Shown here: positions 1 to 9,098 of the stretch, one piece after another
Layout: every line of letters starts with the position of its first letter
How positions within the stretch are numbered: the stretch's first letter is position 1
NCBI GenBank assembly: GCA_913061235.1
Contig: CAJXTB010000030.1
Location: forward strand, 1-64,000
Length of the DNA stretch: 64,000 bases
Reading direction: 5' to 3'
Source: an uncultured Pseudomonadota bacterium
GTDB taxonomy: Bacteria > Myxococcota_A > UBA796 > GCA-2862545
The notes under the pieces: model-generated
Databases searched by the model: none
Seen by the model: only the letters and a program-made list of their open reading frames with translations
Told to the model about the DNA's origin: nothing
Position numbers and translations under genes: made by a program

Positions 1-4
1 CTCA

Positions 5-49
5 GGTGGGGAGTTCTAGTTGTCGTCGGTGGGGAGTTCTAATTGTCGT
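5..49. repeat. Two 22-bp direct repeats, possible IS21-like element end
   Basis: Two copies of a 22-base unit lie at 5-26 and 28-49 with a 23-base period and one mismatch (G at 19, A at 42). Each reads GGTGGGGAGTTCTA followed by (G/A)TTGTCGT. On the opposite strand this is CGACAA(T/C)TAGAACTCCCCACC, the style of multiple short repeats found at IS21-family transposon ends. The match to IS21 is from memory of the family, not a search. The element body, if any, lies left of the window. Confidence 0.45.
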
Positions 50-72
50 TGGCCATTAAGGCGTCGACAGCT

Positions 73-1053
73 TCATGCGCTCGGCACCGACGACTCGAAC
101 AGACCACCCAACGCCACCATCTCTTTCGATAAAACGTGGGGTACGCGGTCCATCAAGATGCGGAACTGAATGGAGTCAATCGCGTCGGGAATCGGACCGG
201 GCAATCTTGGCAAGTCTTCTTGTTTGTAGAAGCGAAGAGACGCCATCGCCAACTCTTGGTCGTAGCACGAGCTCATCGCGGCGGCCCGCGACTCACCCAG
301 TAGTCGGGCTACAGCGACTTGGACCCGCTCGTCCTGACCGCAAAGCTGGCCGAAGGCGAGCACTCTTTCGTACAACGCCTCTAAAGACGTGCCCGCAGCA
401 GTCTCCTCTATCAGCAGAGACGCTACCATCGTCTGAGCACTCGGCACGAGTTCCATCTGACGTTGCGAGAATATGTGCGCCCGCAAAGAGGTCGAGCAAC
501 TCTTGACCTCCAGCCTTAGTTGTCCGTCGTTAAAATCGTATCGGTCGGTGTCTGTTACTCGCCAGCACCTCAGCATGCGCTTGGGAGAACGCGATTCTGC
601 AATCACCAGCAACTCTGCCCACAACCCCTGCACGGTGATGGCGGCGGGCTGGCGCATTGGGAGAAACAACGCCTGCAAATGTCGCACCGCAGAAAGAATG
701 TCCGCTGGCGTCGGTACGTCGCCAAGCCTCGATACCAATCGGTCCGCGATGTCCAGGAAGTATTTGGTCAACTGCTCCGAGTTGCTGAGACATCGCACGA
801 CCGTCATGCGTCCCGCGACGGTCCCAACATCTGCATGCTGGACTTTGACTTCCACCGCGTGATCAATTCGGAGGTTGCGCAGAGCTACGGGAGGTGCGTC
901 GCCGAAGCCGGATGCGTCCACCTCCAACAGAATCGCTGGCCTGCCCTCGGCATCTCGGCCCACCCAGTGGGCAGTCGAACTCGGCCAGCGTGCGACCGAG
1001 AAGGACACCGAGTCGCCGGTTGCTGGTGCAGTCAGTTCATAGAACGGATGCAT
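73..1053 (-). CDS. DUF4420-type PD-(D/E)XK motif protein of a MORC/Z1 restriction system
   Basis: Predicted nuclease-fold protein of 326 residues. The core motif is visible as D173 in RYDF, then E182 and K184 in LEVKS, the D...ExK pattern of PD-(D/E)XK enzymes, preceded by a GLWAELLV helix typical of DUF4420 proteins. The ATG at 1053 is chosen because it overlaps the stop of the Z1 gene as TGATG; a longer reading frame upstream would overlap Z1 by 76 bases. It is the last gene of a three-gene leftward operon. In related clusters such proteins are the presumed cleavage or accessory subunit beside a GHKL ATPase, Z1 and a methyltransferase. Cleavage activity is inferred from motif and context only. 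Confidence 0.8.
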   Translation of the reverse strand: MHPFYELTAPATGDSVSFSVARWPSSTAHWVGRDAEGRPAILLEVDASGFGDAPPVALRNLRIDHAVEVKVQHADVGTVAGRMTVVRCLSNSEQLTKYFLDIADRLVSRLGDVPTPADILSAVRHLQALFLPMRQPAAITVQGLWAELLVIAESRSPKRMLRCWRVTDTDRYDFNDGQLRLEVKSCSTSLRAHIFSQRQMELVPSAQTMVASLLIEETAAGTSLEALYERVLAFGQLCGQDERVQVAVARLLGESRAAAMSSCYDQELAMASLRFYKQEDLPRLPGPIPDAIDSIQFRILMDRVPHVLSKEMVALGGLFESSVPSA

Positions 1054-3383
1054 CAGTCTGATCCCAGGTGCCAGTTCGCACGCATTTCCTTCGGCAAGTA
1101 AAGCGAGCAGGACCACACCTCTCCGCACGCTCTGGCTCCGTCTTCTCCTTCCACGGTAACGATGAGCCGGTGTAATTGCAGTGTTGGAAGTTGTCCTGCC
1201 AGGTCCGCACTCTTGTAGGCCTTATCGCCAACGTATCCGCCGCCACTCCCAGATTCGCCCTGTTGGAGGGTGATTCCCCCCGATTTCCTTTGTGTCCGAT
1301 TCCTAATCGCGGCATTTGGGTCGAATCCAGGGCCCATGAGCAAAACGTCGCACGGGAAGTTCGACAATTCTACGCCGGTGGTCTCAATGGCTGCACGCAA
1401 TGACAGTTGAGCCGCGAGCATCCTATCGGTATCGCCGACAGAAACGAAGCGGAGCGATGTGGTGAGCTCGAGCAGTTCCTCCGCGGAAACCTGACAACAC
1501 TGGTGTCTCGCCGTAGGACCACCGCTGGGAGGAGGCTGGAGGTTGGCAAGCCGGCCCGTTTCTATCAGTTCCCTGGCAAATGCCTCCAACCGGTCGCTCA
1601 CCTCGGAGATGTGCCGTCCCATCAACTGTTTCGTATCAGATAGACTCAACCCGAGATGCTCGATACTGATCCAATCAGATCGACGCAGATTGGCCCTGGA
1701 TAGCGACAGGCCTATTACAGAACTTCGGGTCAGCTTCAAAGATGGGTCCAACACAAGCGCCCGTTTCCATTCGGAGAGCGGCTTGCCTTTCTGCTCCAGC
1801 TCTAAAAGGTGCTTCCGCATTTGTTCTTCGTGGACGACATAGTTTCGAAAGGCATGAGCAACGCCTGCTGGTAGCCACAGCCGACAAAGGCCGAGGTAGG
1901 ATTTCTTGTAGCCAAAGAACCGAGCCCTTTGTTGGAGTGTGTCCGCATTGCCGACTCCGAGAGACCTGGGCATGTAGCTAACCATCAGTCCCTCGACCGT
2001 GAAGCCTCGATCGAGAGCCAGTCCACCGACCAAGATATGACATTGCTCCTGCTTCCAATCGATTTGCGGCGTCTGTCCGGAACTCGCATTCACCAGTGTC
2101 AATTGTGTCTTCCGCATCTGCCGTGGAAGCCGCCGCAACACCTCATTGAACTCCGGAATGCTCTTCATCGCCCCCTCTGAATGATGCCATGTTCGGCTGA
2201 TGCCGAGATAAGAACTCTTGAGCAACTGGACCAAATCTGGGTAGTCCGGCTCGGACGTTCGTCCAAGTAGGTCTTCCCAATTGGCGCGGATTTGACGGAT
2301 CCACCTATGGTAATGTCGATGCACGTTTGTTTTACGGTCGGGATGAACCATCATCGAGCAGTTACCAGAACTACCATTAGTGCACTTCCAAATGGCTGCC
2401 GTCACAAAGAAATGTGCGAGGGCGGCCTTGAGGGACTGCGGAGGCTCCACGGGTAATTCGTCCTCAATATACTGTTCATCTTCCGGTATATCGACGAGCA
2501 ATGGTGACGATGCGCCGCCTGGGTAGAATGTCTTACCGCCTGCATAGCCATCGCCGGGCTGAAGGACTTTCACGAAATCTGGAGAGAGGACGTCCTCCAA
2601 ATGTACCAGTAGGGGAGCTTGTGGGGTTGCGGTCACCTGCAAATAGCTATGGATAGCTAAAGCATCCCGTAGTCGAGCAATCTCGCGGTAGTTCGTGCTC
2701 TCTTCATCTTGCCTGACCTTCGTGTTCAGACTGATCTGGTCGGCCTCATCGTCGATTACAAGAGTAGCGAGTCTTGTCAGACAATTGCACCCAGACAAAG
2801 CATCCGCGAGTCCAGCTAAATGAGCGTGATGCTTCATCACGGTAATCAAGATGGTCTTTCTGTCGTCGTTATCAACGTCATCATCCAACCAGTCTCTCAG
2901 ATGGTTATTGAGTCGAGTTCTGGTAGCGGCAGCGTTGTTTGCAGTGTCCTTGACGTCAAAGGGAATGTGTAGCCACTGTCGGTCACCGCGTGTGTCGGTC
3001 CCAATACCTCCGCGCTCGGAACCGATCCTGTTCCGCGTCTGCTTGACGAGATTCACCGACGACCCTGCGAGGAGCACAATAAGTGGGAAGTGATTGTCCC
3101 TGGCCATCGCCATCATGGTGATGAAGTTGGCAGTCTTTCCGCTCTGCACATGTCCGACTATGAGCCCCACGTTGGTGGGTACCAATGGTAGGTCCGTTGG
3201 ACAGACGCAGCTTCCAAGGACGCGAGCAGCGGACGACTGGATTCGGCTTATCTCTGCAGGCGGGAGGGACTGATTTTCGGCCAACAGGCTGGCTTCCGCA
3301 CCAAGAACAGGCTGCCATTTCACGCCTGCTGACAAATTGGATTTCTTGAGAGTGGCGGACCCTGTCTGCTCGCGTTTCTTCAT
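1053..3383 (-). CDS. Z1-domain ATPase of a restriction-modification system
   Basis: Protein of 776 residues with an SF2-helicase-like ATPase core. Walker A is GHVQSGKT (77-84), Walker B is DDEAD (211-215), and the Z1 hallmark lies in the second half (around 455-505): LDRGFTVEGL, then NADTLQQRARFFGY. Z1 proteins are known partners of MORC-like GHKL ATPases in predicted restriction systems, probably coupling ATP hydrolysis to DNA translocation or nuclease loading. The ATG at 3383 is preferred over a TTG six bases upstream because AGGAG, overlapping the upstream stop, lies six bases before it. The gene starts 9 bases after the GHKL gene and overlaps the DUF4420 gene by one base. The DNA-directed role is inferred. 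Confidence 0.88.
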   Translation of the reverse strand: MKKREQTGSATLKKSNLSAGVKWQPVLGAEASLLAENQSLPPAEISRIQSSAARVLGSCVCPTDLPLVPTNVGLIVGHVQSGKTANFITMMAMARDNHFPLIVLLAGSSVNLVKQTRNRIGSERGGIGTDTRGDRQWLHIPFDVKDTANNAAATRTRLNNHLRDWLDDDVDNDDRKTILITVMKHHAHLAGLADALSGCNCLTRLATLVIDDEADQISLNTKVRQDEESTNYREIARLRDALAIHSYLQVTATPQAPLLVHLEDVLSPDFVKVLQPGDGYAGGKTFYPGGASSPLLVDIPEDEQYIEDELPVEPPQSLKAALAHFFVTAAIWKCTNGSSGNCSMMVHPDRKTNVHRHYHRWIRQIRANWEDLLGRTSEPDYPDLVQLLKSSYLGISRTWHHSEGAMKSIPEFNEVLRRLPRQMRKTQLTLVNASSGQTPQIDWKQEQCHILVGGLALDRGFTVEGLMVSYMPRSLGVGNADTLQQRARFFGYKKSYLGLCRLWLPAGVAHAFRNYVVHEEQMRKHLLELEQKGKPLSEWKRALVLDPSLKLTRSSVIGLSLSRANLRRSDWISIEHLGLSLSDTKQLMGRHISEVSDRLEAFARELIETGRLANLQPPPSGGPTARHQCCQVSAEELLELTTSLRFVSVGDTDRMLAAQLSLRAAIETTGVELSNFPCDVLLMGPGFDPNAAIRNRTQRKSGGITLQQGESGSGGGYVGDKAYKSADLAGQLPTLQLHRLIVTVEGEDGARACGEVWSCSLYLPKEMRANWHLGSD

Positions 3384-3392
3384 GCCCAACTC

Positions 3393-4913
3393 CTACGCCA
3401 GCTCGAGACCGGAACGTACCAACTCGTTAAAACGGCGCCGCATTGCTGAGGCGCTACCGCCGGAACTCACCGCCAGTTCCTCCGCCACGCCGAAAGCTAC
3501 GACCATGCGGATGAGTAGTTCCAGTTTGTCGACGTCTGTGTCGGCCCACTGCACGACGAATGGGTGCAGCATCGCTATGCGGATGGTTACCGAACGGCTG
3601 CTTGGCCCTTCGGACTTGGATATTCCTACTTCGAAAAGGTCTTGGTAGGACGGATCATCGAGCGTCTGGACCGTTACCGTCCACTCGACTTCATTGGCTA
3701 GGAACGTCAGCGTTCGTTCACTGAGAAGGTCGGCTTTCGGCAAACTAGATGACGACGGCTCCGCCACCACTGGAGCGCGAGAAACGCAGTCGACGCTGGC
3801 CGGCAATGTTCGGCGCAGTGAAGTGCCCTGACGTTGAATTGCCTTGTCAGTTGCTGCCTTTATCTGTTCCTTGCTTGCACGGGCACGGTACTCGTCCGCC
3901 TGTCGTAGCAGTGGAAAGTCCTTCGCAGAAAGCAATTTCTTAAGGTGCTCCAGCAATTCGGTTTCGGCACCACCCCACCTAATGCCGTCTTTCGTGTGGG
4001 TGGCCTCAAATCCGTGTAGGTGCAATTCTCCAAATAATCGCTGCGACCGGTAACTATTCCTGGACCCAAAAATCGTCTGCGGCCGATACTTCGTGTCGTA
4101 ACTGCCCATAACAACTCGGTTTCGACGAAACAGTGATAATCCAGCTTCGGACTGCGAACCGGTATTCCGTATTGCCACCCAGCCAGTGACCTGGCGGCCA
4201 TCAGGCAGTGAGAGGTCGACCTCCGCTTTCCAGGGTACAGAGTTCTTCGTTTCGTGGCCGGGGACTACGCACGGAGCGTGAAGGATTTCGGGGGTCTGGT
4301 ATTCAAGCTCATCGCCAAACACAGTCAGTTGCAGGATACCGTCGCGAAGGAAATGGCGATAGATGTCCCGAAGATGGTCTCGAATCTTGCCAACCGTGCG
4401 GCCCATTGGCATGGCGTCCACGTCAGAAACAGTAATCACGGTGAAATGGGCCCGAGCGTCGGTATCCTGGACTTCCACTTCAACCGTGTCACGGGCTTCG
4501 TCGACGATGCGTTGGACGTCCATTTCGACAGAATACCCGCTCGTCTCTCCGAGAGCGCTTGTGTGAAGCGACCACCGTCGTCCACACCAACAAGCAGCGG
4601 ACTTCATACCCATTCCGAACTCTGAGAGTCCGGTCCGGTCAGGCGGCACTGCAGCCGCCTTGAGTGCTCGGTCTAGGTCGTTTCGACGAATGCCAGCGGC
4701 GTTGTCGCGGATTTTGATTTGGTCCGGCCCTGTTCGCTCTATGAACACCTCCAGCCGCTCACACCCCTCGGTCGCGAGTACGTCCCGGTTCGCCGCGAAG
4801 CTTGCAAGTGCGTTGTCAACGAACTCTGCCAAAGCGAACCACCAGTCGTAGTTCAAGTGCCGGAGCACCGACAGAATCGACACCTCTGGTCGAATCGAAA
4901 CGCTTTCACCCAT
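3393..4913 (-). CDS. MORC-like GHKL ATPase
   Basis: Protein of 506 residues with an N-terminal Gyrase/Hsp90/histidine kinase/MutL ATPase fold. The N-box is EFVDNA (30-35), the G1 box DNAAGI (70-75) and the G2 box FGMGMKSA (99-106). The next roughly 150 residues would hold the S5-like transducer domain, and the last 200 are not recognised. Prokaryotic MORC and paraMORC proteins occur in restriction-modification gene clusters and are thought to act as ATP-driven DNA clamps. It is the first gene of the leftward operon, with GAGAGG eight bases before the ATG, and it is divergent from the methyltransferase across 168 bases. No catalytic residue appears to be missing by eye. Confidence 0.85.
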   Translation of the reverse strand: MGESVSIRPEVSILSVLRHLNYDWWFALAEFVDNALASFAANRDVLATEGCERLEVFIERTGPDQIKIRDNAAGIRRNDLDRALKAAAVPPDRTGLSEFGMGMKSAACWCGRRWSLHTSALGETSGYSVEMDVQRIVDEARDTVEVEVQDTDARAHFTVITVSDVDAMPMGRTVGKIRDHLRDIYRHFLRDGILQLTVFGDELEYQTPEILHAPCVVPGHETKNSVPWKAEVDLSLPDGRQVTGWVAIRNTGSQSEAGLSLFRRNRVVMGSYDTKYRPQTIFGSRNSYRSQRLFGELHLHGFEATHTKDGIRWGGAETELLEHLKKLLSAKDFPLLRQADEYRARASKEQIKAATDKAIQRQGTSLRRTLPASVDCVSRAPVVAEPSSSSLPKADLLSERTLTFLANEVEWTVTVQTLDDPSYQDLFEVGISKSEGPSSRSVTIRIAMLHPFVVQWADTDVDKLELLIRMVVAFGVAEELAVSSGGSASAMRRRFNELVRSGLELA

Positions 4914-5081
4914 GTGCCAGACCTCTCATCATCATGAACGACGTATACTCCAGCGACTCGCGCGAGGTCGGCTTGGGCGGCAAGGAGTTTTGCTGAACGG
5001 GCACCTCCAGCGCTCACCTACGTCGACGAACATTTGTCTCACTGGGCGACGACACACTGTCCGGATTGATAGGGGCCCAAC
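4914..5081. promoter_or_regulatory. Shared divergent regulatory region of the restriction cluster
   Basis: This 168-base stretch separates the leftward GHKL-Z1-DUF4420 operon from the rightward methyltransferase-helicase genes, so it must hold both promoters. A TATACG hexamer near 4948-4953 on the minus strand could be a -10 element for the leftward genes. I see no controller-protein gene and no convincing palindrome. Keeping methyltransferase and nuclease genes under separate divergent promoters is common in restriction systems and would allow methylation to be established first. Confidence 0.4.
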
Positions 5082-6806
5082 ATGACCTCTCTTCGTTTCA
5101 TCGACTTGTGCGCCGGTATCGGTGGCTTCCATCTCGCTATCCATCAAGTTGTCGGCGAGACCGCTGAATGTGTACTTGCAGCGGAAGTCGATCCGGAACT
5201 CCGCGAGACATACGTTCGAAACTTCCATGCCTCCGGCCTCTCTCATGCTTATGCGAAACACCATGCGTCAGCGGCTCAGGACGACAAGTTCGGCGACCTC
5301 TTCGATGTCTACGGGCGACTCCGAAGGATTCACGGAGACGTCAACGACCTTTTGGACGCATCTGGCGAGGACTTACGTTCCTACGCCGATGGAACCCCCC
5401 TGGTCCCCGAACATGACTTGCTTTGTGCGGGTTTCCCGTGCCAACCGTTCTCAAAGTCCGGTTCTCAACTCGGATTTGGAGACTCGCGAGGCACCGTCTT
5501 CGGTGCCATTCTCACAATCCTGCGTGCTCGACGGCCCAAGTACATCCTTCTGGAAAATGTTGGAAACCTCGAAGCCCATGATCGGGGCAGAACGTGGGAG
5601 ACCATTCGCCGCTCACTGGAAGACGTTGGTTATTCTCTCGCCTGGACATCCCATGTGAAGTCAGGCGGTTCAGGGTTGCTGTCGCCGCACCACATTGGCG
5701 AGCCACACCACAGAGAAAGATTCTTTGTCGTAGGTCAACTGAAGAACTCTGCTGGGTCTATATCGGATTCACCGTTCCCACTCCCGATACGGAGAAGTGA
5801 CAAGGCGCAGGTCGCCGCCGGGATGTCATCCGACCGACTCGACAGTATCTTGGATGGCACGGGCCCCTCCGCAACGACGAAGCTGTCGCACCAGCAGAAG
5901 GCATGCATTGAGATTTGGGAGGAATTGTTGAGCTGGATCAGCGCGCATGAGGAGGTGCGAAGAGAAGATGAGGCATCGTTGATTCCTCTTCCTTCCTTTC
6001 CTATCTGGGGCTGGGAACTGGACCCTTTTCACGCGTATCCCAACTCGCCCCCCCAGGATTCGACGGAATTCCCACCTGCTAGCCGCACCGAGTTGCCGGA
6101 CTTCTTTGGGACCCGGGACGAGTTGCTAGCCGAATACCAATCTCTCGGGGTTGTCCTCCCGATTCCGGCTCGAACCTGGGCAAGACCTGGTGGAGCTCAC
6201 CCGTATGAGTTCATGGAACAAGCGCCGCAGTACGCACGGCGCGCCAAATGGCCAAGATGGAAGTGGCGATTCGTCAGTCAAAACCGCAAATGGGCACGGG
6301 GGCTCTGGAGCGCGCTGATTGTGTCTCGTGTCGTGTCACCCGAGGAAGTTCGAGACTGGCTTGAGCGACTGTTCTTGCTCCCAGCATCATTTCAAAAGCT
6401 GGAGTGGAACTGCCGCTTTTCAGAGATAACTTTGGCAGGCAAAGTTCTTCAGTGTAGGCCGTCTGGACTCCGAGCTCGGCCATACGGCCAGATCCCAGCA
6501 CTTGTGGCCATGACCACAACACAGGTCCCCATCGTGTCCCACGCAGGTACTCTTAAAGGGTACAGGCATCTTACTATTTCGGAGGGGCTCCAACTACAGG
6601 GGTTCCCGCGCCGATGGCACCTGCCCATCGGTGAGTCACCGATGCATGATCGAGTGAAGGCCTTCAAGGCGCTTGGGAACGCAGTCCATGTTGGTCTTGT
6701 TTCTGCGATTCTACAGAAATGGGCGATCAAGAACCGAAAGCCCTTTGGAGAGCCAGACTACGGGCCTAATAGCAGTCAGGACTTGGACGGCACTCCATCA
6801 ATGTAA
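5082..6806 (+). CDS. C5-cytosine DNA methyltransferase
   Basis: Transfers a methyl group from S-adenosylmethionine to C5 of cytosine in a specific DNA site. Conserved motifs appear in the canonical order: motif I FIDLCAGIGGF (6-16), motif IV with catalytic Cys120 in GFPCQPFSKSG, motif VI ENV (158-160), motif VIII HHRERFFVVGQ, and motifs IX-X near the end (SEGLQLQGFP, KALGNAV). At 574 residues it is longer than many family members; the extra length sits between motifs VIII and IX, where the target-recognition domain lies. AGGGG stands seven bases before the ATG. It is divergent from the GHKL-Z1-nuclease genes and is presumably the protective modification enzyme. The recognition site cannot be read from sequence. 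Confidence 0.93.
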   Translation: MTSLRFIDLCAGIGGFHLAIHQVVGETAECVLAAEVDPELRETYVRNFHASGLSHAYAKHHASAAQDDKFGDLFDVYGRLRRIHGDVNDLLDASGEDLRSYADGTPLVPEHDLLCAGFPCQPFSKSGSQLGFGDSRGTVFGAILTILRARRPKYILLENVGNLEAHDRGRTWETIRRSLEDVGYSLAWTSHVKSGGSGLLSPHHIGEPHHRERFFVVGQLKNSAGSISDSPFPLPIRRSDKAQVAAGMSSDRLDSILDGTGPSATTKLSHQQKACIEIWEELLSWISAHEEVRREDEASLIPLPSFPIWGWELDPFHAYPNSPPQDSTEFPPASRTELPDFFGTRDELLAEYQSLGVVLPIPARTWARPGGAHPYEFMEQAPQYARRAKWPRWKWRFVSQNRKWARGLWSALIVSRVVSPEEVRDWLERLFLLPASFQKLEWNCRFSEITLAGKVLQCRPSGLRARPYGQIPALVAMTTTQVPIVSHAGTLKGYRHLTISEGLQLQGFPRRWHLPIGESPMHDRVKAFKALGNAVHVGLVSAILQKWAIKNRKPFGEPDYGPNSSQDLDGTPSM

Positions 6807-6941
6807 GCATGAGTGGTCGCCGCACCCAACAAGGGAAACTCTGTTGTGAATCAGAGAATCGCTGTCACTGAGTACCTGAACGAGCGAATCTCAAAGCTGC
6901 ATTGGGGTAGGGTTCCACCCCTGACCTAAACTGGGACGACC
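6807..6941 (+). other. Intergenic segment with a possible 27-residue ORF
   Basis: This 135-base gap between the methyltransferase and helicase genes holds a short open frame from GTG 6846 to TAA 6929 (27 residues, beginning VNQRIAVTEYLNERISKLHW). It has no strong ribosome-binding site and no recognised similarity, so coding is doubtful. No terminator hairpin with a T-run is visible, so the two flanking rightward genes may be co-transcribed. Confidence 0.25.
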
Positions 6942-9002
6942 GTGACATACAGTTCAGACTCGACCGCTTGGTATTCGGCCAGCCGAAGTGACTTCGTAGG
7001 CCACGACGTGAATGATGTAGTCCGGGTGCTTGCAGCTTCTGCAGTCAGCCAAGGATGGCACGTAGAACCCGAGCAGTCGCAGGAATGGTCGTCCAGTCTC
7101 CAGATCCTTCAAACAGAGTTCTCGGCAAGGGCAGCAGACAACCTGTCCATGCTCCGAAATGTGCTTGCCGCGGAAGGTCTCGCTGACTTCCACCACGTGT
7201 TTTTGGAGTACGACCTCAAGCGACGCGGACTGCGGCTTGATTGCGTGCTTCTCGCACCTGGACTCCTCGTCGTTGTGGAGTTTAAGAGGTCAAAACTCGG
7301 TCAGTCCGACCGGGATCAGGTCACGAACTACTGCGTTAATCTCGTTGAATTTCACGAGGTCACCCGTCGTTCATGTGAACAAAACCGGCTCGTCCTCGCA
7401 CCCGTGTTGTGCCTTACAGAAGGCCGCGCAAGTCGCAGCGTTGCTCCGCGTCCGGTCTTCTTGCGTGAGCCTTGGGACAGCATTGTCGTGGAACCAGCGG
7501 AGTGCGATGCCACAACTCTCGGTACAACTCTTCAGGATGCCCTCAACCTGAGGCGGGGTCGTTCAAGAGTATCGGCGCCAGCGTGGCTCGACTCCCGATT
7601 CGCGCCGTCCTCCACGATCATCGATGCAGCCATTTCTCTGTACGGACAGCACGACGTCAGTGCAATCGCCGAGCACCAAGCTCCCGCACAGGAGATCGCT
7701 TCCTGCACCTCTGAAATCGCCACGCTGATCGATAACGCACAGAGGTCCAAACAGCGTCTAGTGGTCCTAATGTCCGGCGCACCTGGCGCGGGAAAGACGT
7801 TGGTGGGACTGAACCTTGCCTTTGATAGTCGATACCGAGCCGACGCCGTCTTTGTTACCGGAAACGCCCCCCTGGTAGACGTGCTGCACCGGGCCCTAAC
7901 GACATCCTACAAGCGTGCCCACTCTCGAAGAACTCTCAACATTCCTTCCGGGTACGCGAGTGAGCAGGGCAAACAGCTCATCGACATGACCACCTTCAAA
8001 ATCGTGAAGGCTCATCGCTTTCTCGGCAAACGTGGCTCGACAAGCAAGGCCGCGGATGGCCGGGTGGTCATCTTCGACGAGGCCCAAAGGACCTACGAGA
8101 AGGGGAGAATGGTGGCTGGGTCTCGCCTGGCCGACCACGAAGCCGACCTCATTCTTCAGTCTCTCGAAGAGTCTTATGACGACGGTATTGTGGTCGTTGG
8201 TCTACTTGGACAGAACCAGGCTATAAACCGGGGAGAGCGAGGCGGAATGGCTTGGCTCGAGGCGGCAAAGCGTAGGGGTTGGGCGGTTGCTGCAGGGCGC
8301 GAGACGCTACGCCAACTCGACGCTGACACCGAATCACTGGGAAGCCAGGGCCACCTTATGCGTGGAGGCCATCTCGGCCACTCCCTGCGCTTCTACCGAA
8401 ACAAGGGGCTGGAACGCTGGACTGACGCGGTGTTGGAGGGCAATCGCAACCGCGCTGTCGAACTCGCAGGCACCCTTCACCAGGAAGGCCACACTGTCTG
8501 GATCACCCGAGACCTGCAAGCCGCGCGCGCTTGGGTTCGCTCACGCCGGGTGGGAGTCGAACGCGCCGGGGTCATCGCGTCCGCTCAGGCCCGTAGGCTC
8601 ATTGCGGATGGCCTCCACGTAGGAATGAAGCCAGACATCGCCGATTGGATGCTAGCGCCGACTGGTGACATCCGGTCGTCCAACATGCTGGAAACGGTTC
8701 AGAACCAGTTCCAAATTCAGGGACTCGAGCTTGACTATGCCCTGGTGTGCTGGGGAGGAGACCTCCGGCGCTTGGGCGATGAATGGTCGGCTTTCCGCAT
8801 CAGTGGTGCGAATTGGCAAAACGATAAAGCCCTTGAGGTGTCCATGAACAGCTACCGGGTCCTCCTCACCCGAGCTCGGAAGGGAATGGTCGTTTTCGTC
8901 CCACACGGTGATCAGTCTGGGCTGGATGCTACTCGTGACCAAGATTTCTTCAACGGCACCTACGAATTTCTCGAAGCCTGCGGCGGGTATCCGCTGGTGT
9001 AG
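6942..9002 (+). CDS. PD-(D/E)XK nuclease domain fused to DUF2075 helicase
   Basis: Protein of 686 residues with two recognisable parts. The N-terminal part has a nuclease-type core: D100 in LRLDCVLL, then E113 and K115 in VVEFKRSK, followed by a glutamine-containing helix (DQVTNY). The C-terminal part is a DUF2075/Schlafen-like P-loop ATPase with Walker A GAPGAGKT (279-286), Walker B IFDEAQR (about 377-383) and a late helicase segment ending LLTRARKGMVVFVP. It starts with GTG and is codirectional with the methyltransferase. Within the cluster it probably supplies a second DNA-processing activity, but whether it is an essential component or a neighbouring defence gene is not clear. The domain assignments are fairly firm; the function is inferred. 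Confidence 0.82.
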   Translation: MTYSSDSTAWYSASRSDFVGHDVNDVVRVLAASAVSQGWHVEPEQSQEWSSSLQILQTEFSARAADNLSMLRNVLAAEGLADFHHVFLEYDLKRRGLRLDCVLLAPGLLVVVEFKRSKLGQSDRDQVTNYCVNLVEFHEVTRRSCEQNRLVLAPVLCLTEGRASRSVAPRPVFLREPWDSIVVEPAECDATTLGTTLQDALNLRRGRSRVSAPAWLDSRFAPSSTIIDAAISLYGQHDVSAIAEHQAPAQEIASCTSEIATLIDNAQRSKQRLVVLMSGAPGAGKTLVGLNLAFDSRYRADAVFVTGNAPLVDVLHRALTTSYKRAHSRRTLNIPSGYASEQGKQLIDMTTFKIVKAHRFLGKRGSTSKAADGRVVIFDEAQRTYEKGRMVAGSRLADHEADLILQSLEESYDDGIVVVGLLGQNQAINRGERGGMAWLEAAKRRGWAVAAGRETLRQLDADTESLGSQGHLMRGGHLGHSLRFYRNKGLERWTDAVLEGNRNRAVELAGTLHQEGHTVWITRDLQAARAWVRSRRVGVERAGVIASAQARRLIADGLHVGMKPDIADWMLAPTGDIRSSNMLETVQNQFQIQGLELDYALVCWGGDLRRLGDEWSAFRISGANWQNDKALEVSMNSYRVLLTRARKGMVVFVPHGDQSGLDATRDQDFFNGTYEFLEACGGYPLV

Positions 9003-9098
9003 CTGAAGTTTCGCGCCGCACCAGTGGACCCGTGCTGGGAAGTGACGAGGACTGTTTCGGCCCAACCATGACCGTCACCACCTCCGCATTCCACCCAC

